Part shown: positions 54,401 through 64,000 of the stretch, piece after piece
How the letters are laid out: every line of letters starts with the position of its first letter
Position numbering within the stretch: the stretch's first letter is position 1
NCBI GenBank assembly: GCA_963768585.1
Contig: CAVYIF010000011.1
Span: 123,134 to 187,133 of the forward strand
Source of the DNA: CAVUNY01 sp963768585
Lineage (GTDB): Bacteria; Chloroflexota; Anaerolineae; Anaerolineales; Anaerolineaceae
Direction of reading: 5' to 3'
DNA length: 64,000 nucleotides
The notes under the pieces: model-generated
What the model saw: the letters and a program-made list of their open reading frames with translations, nothing else
Told to the model about the DNA's origin: nothing
Databases searched by the model: none
Position numbers and translations under genes: made by a program

Positions 54401-54742
54401 AAAAGCATCCGCATACACGTAGCCCGAACGCTGCACGATTTCATCATAACCAAAGGACTGTACGCTCAGCGAAATGCCGATCCCCAGCACCAATCGCAGG
54501 GCAAAAGCGGCTGCCAGCAGCAGAGCCAGGTTGCGCCCGCCTCCGGCCCAACGCCAGCCCAGCGACAGGAGGAAGATGGCCGCAAATGAGAGCATCCCGG
54601 CAGCCAGCCAGCCATTGAGGAAGGCGCCTTCCGAGACCGCCGCCACCCCGGCTCCGATGATTACCCCGGCTATGAGCGAGAATAGGAGAAGTTTGTGCGA
54701 GTCAGTCATCTGCGATTTCCCATTCTGTGATTCCATTTTCAT
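51440..54742 (-). CDS. Fused polytopic membrane protein: GT-C/PMT-like N-half joined to a paralog of the 49599 protein
   Basis: 1100 residues. Residues about 1-530 form a GT39-like half: about 12 membrane segments, with SFGYDEIVQRSGYVYADAFS in the first periplasmic loop holding acidic residues and ASQMREPFLLGLTMIAFWAV. Residues about 550-1100 repeat the 580-residue neighbour, including FLGRLQSNYPIIILSGDAGN and QPRRWPWLMVLAGLMVFLHS. It therefore looks like a fusion of a glycosyltransferase with a duplicated partner. Function is probably sugar transfer at the membrane; acceptor unknown. Confidence 0.8.
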   Translation of the reverse strand: MKMESQNGKSQMTDSHKLLLFSLIAGVIIGAGVAAVSEGAFLNGWLAAGMLSFAAIFLLSLGWRWAGGGRNLALLLAAAFALRLVLGIGISLSVQSFGYDEIVQRSGYVYADAFSRDRDAWNLAVSEQPIWSSFQQDFLSDQYGGSLALSALVYRGLSPDAHRRFLILILTAFAFSAGLPFFWKAVKERWNEPLAGLAAWILVLYPESVLVGASQMREPFLLGLTMIAFWAVFAGRKQPRRALAIFAAACLVMLAFSSRAAVVVIGALLVCAWIEYLDDVATRRWKWLGWAVLGLAAVILVGLSWSWLKLATAYDAGLSVRQSGMVQKILSELDPGLHVPFITGYGLVQPVLPAVLVDPAPLIWKTIGILRAAGWYLLAPFLFYAVFTCWRAQPEKDRRMLLWLALSSVLWLLLSSARAGGDQWDNPRYRVLFLPAMVIITAWGWRWSRQQRDAWIWAWVGADFIFVTFFLSWYISRYTGAQSKLSFFEMVALVLPTSLLILVAGWFVSLKRQGKSIRTEIRRLWQSVVRFLALRPDTISEPPLPAHPSRINRWDFLVVALFLGFALLYFLGRLQSNYPIIILSGDAGNIASFAAAQAQPDLFRGDPVLGAGNLTGFYANVDIPIIKALAPLAGGDYAWAYTWLVAPHIFLQLLGFYILGRVLLRKRKWAFLLAFLTAMPFLDVGLGEFWGIWRDAIPRVTFQTVLPYLLALVVVWRAQPRRWPWLMVLAGLMVFLHSVSTPAIGLAIWLGLWAYHPREWKLTRRLGVMVGLGLLFLLALSPFAINFLSYQARGASPDYSMVMNVITTYLPANLLDIPAALGSFLLAATRSLLLPLALLGGFVLLRFGRVERRLIHMVLLWAGGIFLAAVALPFVEHQVEAALRIPPIDTELARAIRYFVPLMLLFWLWPLAELAPRFADPRASRAALLLGILLLGGWTVTHTPEGRRMLEATTCLAHGRLVCGQTRDSAGMITALRTQTPQGARIFGFNEDQSSTTNMLSIRYDALRPLVYTVRDAGLFIYADRSAFKDWLETTRQVDDIRAMQDPLARLQGLAPLAESLHADYLVVDFPVTPDQIAAFPLDLIWQNDTYTLARLHSSP

Positions 54743-54773
54743 GTGTTTTCTGCCAACTGGATGGATGGACGCA

Positions 54774-55031
54774 TTACAAATGGCTCAGGAAAACTTGCGA
54801 ATCAGGGCCAATCCAGGCCATCCACAGCGGGTAGCCCGGGGGGCGGATGCCGTCGTAGAATTTCCATCCCCCCAGAATGGTTTCGGCCAGGCGCCGACAG
54901 CCCCCCGTATCGTGGTAGATTCCGGGCGGGTAGTAGTTCAACCACAAGAACACCCGCTGTACCGCGGCGAAGATCCCGACCAGCAGAAACCAGGGGATCC
55001 AGTTGTGTTTTGCTGGGGCATTGACATCCAT
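54774..55031 (-). pseudogene. Truncated N-terminal fragment of a GT39/PMT-like glycosyltransferase
   Basis: 85 codons with a first membrane helix (WIPWFLLVGIFAAVQRVFLW), then YPPGIYHDTGGCRRLAETIL and YDGIRPPGYPLWMAWIG. This is the typical start of ArnT-like GT-C enzymes, which need over 400 residues. The frame stops at 54774, and the next gene starts 32 bases later. It is either a relic or a gene broken by sequence error. Confidence 0.6.
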
Positions 55032-55049
55032 GGGTTGGCTAATTTTACC

Positions 55050-55436
55050 ATGCAGGGAGAGAACGCCTCAAAGGGCGAAGGTTGCGGAACATCCCCGCAG
55101 TTTATCAATGATTTGACGGTCTGGTTGTTGACAGCGATTACCCTGCCATTATGTATTCTAATCGTCAGCTTTGTGATCTGGATCCGTGCCGGGAGTTTGG
55201 CTGCCCATCCCGCCAGATACCGCCTGCTTGGATTGGCGGCCCTGGTGGCTGGCATCGTGATTGACGCTGCATTCATGGGCTGTCTTTTGTTGTGGGCGCT
55301 GGGGATCATCGCGATGTATGAAAGCGCGCTGCTGATAGCGGTGATCATTAGCATATCCATTTTGGTTCTGGTTGTGATTGTGATGCGGCGCGGGCTGCGG
55401 CTGGCGCTTTCAGGTTTTGGTCCGGCTGGAGGTTAG
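55050..55436 (+). CDS. Small membrane protein, unrecognised
   Basis: 128 residues if started at ATG 55050; there is no strong ribosome-binding site and the frame is open far upstream across the opposite-strand genes, which is shadow. Three hydrophobic segments (LTVWLLTAITLPLCILIVSF, LLGLAALVAGIVIDAAFMGC, ALLIAVIISISILVLVVIVM) end in a basic tail. It is unrelated to its neighbours and no function is suggested. Confidence 0.45.
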   Translation: MQGENASKGEGCGTSPQFINDLTVWLLTAITLPLCILIVSFVIWIRAGSLAAHPARYRLLGLAALVAGIVIDAAFMGCLLLWALGIIAMYESALLIAVIISISILVLVVIVMRRGLRLALSGFGPAGG

Positions 55437-55515
55437 CTGTAGCAAACCTGGGGAGGAAAATTCAGGGCAAAAGGAATTGATTCAAAACTCGTGACCGATT
55501 TACCGGCTTTTACCC

Positions 55516-55544
55516 TTGACAGACGCTTCCGGGAGGGGTAAAAT
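55516..55544 (+). promoter_or_regulatory. rRNA operon promoter
   Basis: TTGACA (55516-55521), 17-bp spacer, TAAAAT (55539-55544): near-consensus, about 280 bases upstream of 16S. The rest of 55437-55825 is rRNA leader. I see no coding region in it, only the processing stem. Confidence 0.85.
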
Positions 55545-55737
55545 CTTGCTCCTGCGTTGGAAGCGAACTCGCGAAAGCAGTCCGATAACAACTGAAAAAA
55601 GCCAGCCTGCGCGGAAGCCTGGCGGGTACCGGGATAAAAACGCCGATGGAAATTGAGTGCGAACACTCAAAAGACTATCGGCAAAATTGTGCCGAAGCCT
55701 GCAAGGTGGAAGGGGAGGCAAGGGCAAGCAGGAAGAA

Positions 55738-55764
55738 CCTTAACAATTGAAGAGTGATAGGAAG
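55738..55764 (+). other. 16S pre-rRNA processing stem, left arm
   Basis: The 27 bases here pair with 57427-57453 with a single G-U position, enclosing the 16S gene. This is the expected RNase III cleavage stem. Confidence 0.85.
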
Positions 55765-55825
55765 ACAGCAAAGTAAGAGTTAGGAACCCCCCGTAAGAAA
55801 ATACACCTGAAAAGGTGAAAAAAAT

Positions 55826-57326
<1,501 letters not shown>

Positions 57327-57426
57327 CTAGGAAACATGCGTTTATTTCTAAGGAAGTAAACGCGAGTTCCAAGCAGTAAGACGAAGCCTCGCTCGGTGGC
57401 GAGGCCCTAATGAATACGAAGCAAAG

Positions 57427-57453
57427 CTTCCTATCACTCTTCAGTTGTTAAGG
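57427..57453 (+). other. 16S pre-rRNA processing stem, right arm
   Basis: Complementary to 55738-55764. It lies between 16S and tRNA-Ile, so cleavage here separates the two. Confidence 0.85.
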
Positions 57454-57458
57454 GAGCC

Positions 57459-57532
57459 GGGCCTTTAGCTCAGCTGGTTAGAGCGCGCCTCTGATAAGGG
57501 CGAGGTCTCAGGTTCGATCCCTGAAAGGCCCA
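57459..57532 (+). tRNA. tRNA-Ile (anticodon GAT)
   Basis: 74 bases. The acceptor stem GGGCCTT pairs with AAGGCCC, the D-arm is GCTCAGCTGGTTAGAGC, the anticodon loop CTGATAA and the T-arm GGTTCGATCC. Only CC of the CCA end is encoded after the discriminator A. It sits in the usual rrn spacer position; no tRNA-Ala is present. Confidence 0.96.
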
Positions 57533-57650
57533 CCTGGACCTGATGGTTCTGAGACGGACCATACACAGGCCCGGCAAAAAGTAAGACCAGCACCTTAAAA
57601 AGAGAATAGCATGTAGGCAACATCTTTGAAGAAACAGCGAAGATAAAGAA

Positions 57651-57679
57651 TAAAGAGTATCGAATTCTCTGCATCACGC

Positions 57680-57680
<1 letters not shown>
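57651..57680 (+). other. 23S pre-rRNA processing stem, left arm
   Basis: Pairs with 60639-60668 over 30 bases with one mismatch and two G-U pairs. An outer stem AGCATGTAG (57608-57616) pairs with CTACATGCT (60678-60686). Confidence 0.8.
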
Positions 57681-60638
<2,958 letters not shown>

Positions 60639-60640
<2 letters not shown>

Positions 60641-60668
60641 CGTGGTGCGGAGAATTGGATACTCTTTA
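60639..60668 (+). other. 23S pre-rRNA processing stem, right arm
   Basis: Complement of 57651-57680; see that entry. It separates 23S from 5S. Confidence 0.8.
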
Positions 60669-60713
60669 TAGAGCGGTCTACATGCTATTTTCGAAATGGA
60701 CTTGTGAAAACAG

Positions 60714-60835
60714 TCTCTTGGTGATTTGTGCGACGTTGGTACACCCGGTCACATCCCGAACCCGGTCGTTAAGGACGTCAGCGCCGATGGTACTTGGAGG
60801 GCGACTTCCTGGGAGAGTAGGTCATTGCCAAGAGA
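60714..60835 (+). rRNA. rrf: 5S ribosomal RNA
   Basis: TCTCTTGGTG at the start pairs with GCCAAGAGA at the end. The inner sequence has CATCCCGAACCCGG and the GAGAGTAGGTC loop E region. Ends are uncertain by a few bases. Confidence 0.92.
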
Positions 60836-60850
60836 CTTTTTCTGTTTAAT

Positions 60851-60880
60851 AGCTCAACGAACTTCGTTGGGCTGTTTGTT
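60851..60880 (+). terminator. rRNA operon terminator
   Basis: AGCTCAACG (60851-60859) pairs with CGTTGGGCT (60865-60873), followed by GTTTGTTTT, 15 bases after 5S. Confidence 0.8.
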
Positions 60881-60911
60881 TTAACCCAATCGATTCAGCC
60901 GGTGCTGGCGG

Positions 60912-61517
60912 TTATTCGCCAGCCGCTCCCAGGGGGAGAGTTTCCACGTATTTCAACTTGCCATCCTGAAAGCCCACGCTCAGCCCTTTGAGGAAAACGA
61001 TCTGACCATTTTCGACCAGACCGGCTTCCATCGGCTGGGCAAAAAAGCCGTTTTCGCCGGTCACAGCCAGGACCGACTCTAAATCCATGGCCTGGGTAAA
61101 CCGCTCGGGTTGGTAGCCGGTACTCCCCAGACCGGCCGACTCGACCGGCGCGCCGTTATTTTCTGTGAATACGGCGCCATTTCTGAATACGACTTGATAG
61201 CCCGTATCGTCGTAATACCAGGTTTCCTGGCGCAGAGCGATGCGCTCGCCGTCTGCCAACGTTTTGGTCGAGAAAGAGATCAGGAAGCGGTCCGGGTAGC
61301 CGTGATTGGCGATCTTGTTGCGCTGGGCGACGGTCAGCGCATATTGGGGAACGGCCTCAGCAGAAATATTTACCGGGTAATCCTGGTTCAGGCCTTCCTG
61401 GATCGGCGTTTCCGGGGTGGGTTGGCTGCCGACCACCGCCGTCAGGTTGCAGGCCAGGCTAAAGAGTGCCAGCAGGCTCAGGGTCAGGATAAGGGATCTG
61501 CGTTTGCTTGGATGCAC
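60912..61517 (-). CDS. Predicted lipoprotein, unknown function
   Basis: 201 residues. A signal peptide SLILTLSLLALFSLACN ends in a lipobox (SLAC), so the mature protein should be a lipoprotein from Cys23. The soluble part is beta-rich (RIALRQETWYYDDTGYQVVF, VFLKGLSVGFQDGKLKYVET). I do not recognise a family. It follows the paralog at 61541 by 23 bases on the same strand and may share its transcript. Confidence 0.7.
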   Translation of the reverse strand: MHPSKRRSLILTLSLLALFSLACNLTAVVGSQPTPETPIQEGLNQDYPVNISAEAVPQYALTVAQRNKIANHGYPDRFLISFSTKTLADGERIALRQETWYYDDTGYQVVFRNGAVFTENNGAPVESAGLGSTGYQPERFTQAMDLESVLAVTGENGFFAQPMEAGLVENGQIVFLKGLSVGFQDGKLKYVETLPLGAAGE

Positions 61518-61540
61518 GATTGCCTCCGGGGGGAAGGTAT

Positions 61541-62934
61541 TTATTCTCGGGTGTATTGAGTTTGCGATTTGTCACTAGGTATTGTGAAGGTATAGCCGAA
61601 ATCCGTAAATGTGATATAGGCCTTTCCATCGAGCGTTGTGTAAACATTTAAATCAGTCTTGGTGTAAACATTTGTGGAGTAGACTTTGTTGGTGACTTCA
61701 TTGTAGGCCTTGATTTCGACAGAATCTTTGTAGAAGGTGTTTCTTTGGTATATGAGTGCATTCATGTCGCCCCAAAGGTAGGAATAGATATGGTAGCCCT
61801 GGTTGGCCAGTTCCTGTGGGGTTAACTCGACAGCAGCCGTGGGCTGCTGCGGGATGGGGCTTTGGGTGGCGGTGGGCTGACCCTGGCCGCATTTTCCGTT
61901 GGGAGCGCTGGCGTTTTCGGGGCTGAGCATGACCACCTGGGCGCTTTCAGGGCGGTCCGGCGCGGTCTGGCTCAGGGTGACTTTGCCGGTATTACGGTGG
62001 GCGTAATCCACATAGCCGTCGTTATCGGCGTCCGTGCCCAGGTCCCAGTAGTAGCAGAAGACGTATTCGCCCAGCGGCAAAGAAAGCTGGGCGGAGGGGT
62101 TCCCACCGGGGAATACGACCGTGGAGGCGTTGGATTGACCTGCTGTAACCCCGGGGGCAGGCGTATAGCTGCTGACCACAACCGTGGCGGCGTAGCTGCT
62201 GTTGTTGGCAAAGCGTAGTGGTTTTTCCAGGGTCAGCGCGCTTCCGCCTGTGGTGGGGGCCGTGATAGGAGGCAGGATGACGGCTGTCGGGGTTGGTTTG
62301 GGTGGGGGCGCGGTCGGAGGGTCATCCGGCGAGATCATCGCGGTCGAAGATGGGGGCAGTCCTGCGTCAAAGATGTAAACGTTGGTGAAGTGGACTGCAC
62401 CGCGGCGCTGATTCCCGGCAGCATTTCGACGACCTGGCTGTCCAGGATATAGATTGCATTTTGATTGCGCTGTTGAGCCTGGATGGACTGATAATCAGAA
62501 AATATCGGATTCGGCTCTGGTGGGGCGGATGGGTCCACGCTGGCTGCGCCGTCCGTGACCGTTTGATGGATCATGCCAATGATTTGGGCTGCCTGAACCA
62601 ATTCATTTTCATCGGCAATCCGAATGCGGCTATCCAGATAATCCAGGAGAGATTTACGACTCTGCTTTACATCATCGGCATCATCCCATCGATTATTATT
62701 TTGATAGTACCTTACCAGGTCATTCATGTGTCCGGCATAATTTGCGCGCACATCCCGCAGCGCGGATGAACTCTTCCCTCCAAACAGGGAGTGTTCTTTG
62801 TGAATCTCAAAGTACAGTTGGCGCACATCCAAGTCATCTCCATTGGCCTCCCATTGTCCCCAAATCAGCCCGGTGGGCAGAAACAGGCACAAGAGCAGGC
62901 CAACCAAAAGGATTTTTTGGAATTTTTTAATCAA
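61541..62934 (-). CDS. Secreted modular protein, paralog A, one frameshift
   Basis: The start is TTG 62934, five bases after GGGAGGA. The N-terminus is a signal peptide (MIKKFQKILLVGLLLCLFLP). A helical stretch to about residue 150 (LDVRQLYFEIHKEHSLFGG) is followed by the shared proline-rich and beta core (PLRFANNSSYAATVVV, YVFCYYWDLGTDADNDGYVD). The frame breaks near 62381; adding one base gives NVYIFDAGLPPSSTAM, as in paralog B. The C-terminal about 85 residues (YLWGDMNALIYQRNTFYKDS) are unlike B. Family unrecognised; the DxDxDG stretch (TDADNDGYVD) may bind calcium. Confidence 0.72.
61880..62235. repeat. Core repeat shared by paralogs, copy A
   Basis: This segment and 63318-63675 are almost identical at the DNA level, differing at scattered positions. 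Flanking parts of the two genes are much more divergent or unrelated. Confidence 0.75.
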
Positions 62935-63000
62935 GATTCCTCCCTTTCTCAACAGAAAGCTGCCTGGTCTGCTGGCAGCCAGATGAAATGGGGAATTCTG

Positions 63001-64000
63001 TTATTCTCTGGTGCATAATTGCGATACTCCCCCTTGTAAAAACGACGAATTGGAAAAACCAGAATCTGTAAAGATGAGGTCTTGCTTATCATCGAGTATG
63101 TAGACATTGGGTTCAATCCGGGTGCCGACAAATGATCCTTCATCGCCGCTGATTGTCATTACGACAGAATCCTTGTCGAAGGTGAATGTTACGGATGGGT
63201 GCGTATACTCACCGGCAAAGGGCCCGCAGGTGTAGGTATGGGTGCCCTGGTTGGCTTGTTCCTGCGGGGTCAGCCCGCTGGCAGCGGCGGTCTGGGTTGG
63301 CGCCTGGTTTTGACCGCATTTTCCATTGGGAGCGCTGGCGTTTTCGGGGCTGAGCATGACCACCTGGGCGCTTTCAGGGCGATCCGGCGCGGTTTGGCTC
63401 AGGGTGACTTTGCCGGTATTACGGTGGGCATAATCGACATAGCCGTCGTTATCGGCGTCCGTGCCCAGGTCCCAGTAGTAGCAGAAGACATATTCGCCCA
63501 GCGGCAAAGAAAGCTGGGCGGAGGGGTTGCCACCGGGGAATACGACCGTGGAGGCGTTGGATTGACCTGCTGTAACCCCGGGGGCAGGCGTATAGCTGCC
63601 GACCACAACCGTGGCGGCGTAGCTGCTGTTGTTGGCAAAGCGTAATGGTTTTTCCAGGGTCAGCGCGCTGCCGCCTGTGGTGGGGGCCGTGATGGGGGCA
63701 GGGGTGGGTGGCAGGATGACAGTGGTTTGGGTCGGTTCAGGTGAGGGTACAGGTGTGCTGTCGTCCAGCGTGATTACCGCGGTCGAAGATGAAGGCATGC
63801 CCGCGTCGAAGACGTAAACGTTGGCGGATGAAGACTGCACCACGGCGCTGATCTCAGGCAGCTTTTCGACGACCTGGCCGTCTAGAGTATAGGCTGCATT
63901 TTGGTTGCGCTGGTCGGCATGAACGGCCTGGAAATTTGAGACGGACGGGTTGGGAGAATGCGAGGCAGAAGGATCCACGGCTGCGGCGCCATCGGTGATG
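63001..64000 (-). CDS. Secreted modular protein, paralog B, 5' end outside the window
   Basis: This gene reads into the window edge at 64000 without its start. The visible part has QRNQNAAYTLDGQVVEKLPE and NVYVFDAGMPSSSTAV, a Pro/Thr-rich linker, and the same core as paralog A (PLRFANNSSYAATVVV, YYWDLGTDADNDGYVDYAHR). Core DNA is nearly identical to A over about 350 bases. The C-terminus is different (THTYTCGPFAGEYTHPSVTF, VVMTISGDEGSFVGTRIEP). The stop lies 66 bases before the start of A. It is probably secreted like A; function unknown. Confidence 0.72.
   Translation of the reverse strand, partial: ITDGAAAVDPSASHSPNPSVSNFQAVHADQRNQNAAYTLDGQVVEKLPEISAVVQSSSANVYVFDAGMPSSSTAVITLDDSTPVPSPEPTQTTVILPPTPAPITAPTTGGSALTLEKPLRFANNSSYAATVVVGSYTPAPGVTAGQSNASTVVFPGGNPSAQLSLPLGEYVFCYYWDLGTDADNDGYVDYAHRNTGKVTLSQTAPDRPESAQVVMLSPENASAPNGKCGQNQAPTQTAAASGLTPQEQANQGTHTYTCGPFAGEYTHPSVTFTFDKDSVVMTISGDEGSFVGTRIEPNVYILDDKQDLIFTDSGFSNSSFLQGGVSQLCTRE
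63318..63675. repeat. Core repeat shared by paralogs, copy B
   Basis: Partner of 61880-62235. The near identity suggests recent duplication or gene conversion of the core. Confidence 0.75.

Noticed and set aside
54474..55049. Upstream extension of the small membrane protein frame
   Set aside because: It overlaps the opposite-strand membrane protein gene and shows Arg/Pro/Ala shadow composition; only the part after 55050 looks like protein.

Overview
The window comes from a GC-rich bacterium, most probably a member of the Chloroflexota (class Anaerolineae). The evidence is the overall gene content (MalT/BTAD fusion regulator, DUF5317 protein, Os1348-like small protein, Opp-type ABC transport beside glycosidases, no SusC/D) and the look of the 16S rRNA gene. 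The class assignment rests on recognition, not on an alignment.

Region 1 (1-27.3 kb, + strand) is a carbohydrate and glycan catabolism island. It holds the tail of an Opp/Dpp-type ABC importer, two heparinase II/III-like lyases, a GH2 beta-galactosidase, two (alpha/alpha)6-barrel glycosidases, an apiosidase-like (DUF4038) hydrolase, an esterase-like alpha/beta hydrolase, deoxyribose-phosphate aldolase, an ABC-2 exporter, a MarR-controlled heterodimeric ABC exporter and two Gfo/Idh/MocA dehydrogenases. A TnpB gene and a decayed GxxExxY gene flanked by inverted repeats are inserted in it. Several genes carry single-base frameshifts, mostly in short homopolymers.

Region 2 (27.3-33.0 kb) has a large MalT-like/BTAD regulator. 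A perfect 24-bp hairpin follows, then a compact operon: an unlisted 44-residue membrane peptide, a DUF5317 membrane protein, an Os1348/NHLP-like small protein and a GAF-HD-GYP phosphodiesterase. This looks like an undescribed peptide/second-messenger module.

Region 3 (33-55.4 kb) mixes housekeeping and accessory genes. It includes a SpoU methyltransferase, an RNase H-like protein, a TetR-epimerase-SDR operon with a clear promoter and operator, an AT-rich APH-family kinase, an RRM protein, and a soluble MgtE-type sensor next to a non-canonical NRAMP transporter. It continues with an MFS transporter, a DUF2225 protein, a MarR remnant with a glycosyltransferase, a penicillin acylase, metG behind a Met-rich leader peptide and attenuator, a jelly-roll-like protein, and a pair of duplicated or fused polytopic membrane proteins.

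Region 4 (55.5-60.9 kb) is a complete rrn operon, 16S-tRNA-Ile(GAT)-23S-5S, with a near-consensus promoter and RNase III processing stems. Region 5 (60.9-64 kb, - strand) has a lipoprotein and two tandem secreted paralogs with a nearly identical core but unrelated C-termini; the second runs off the window.
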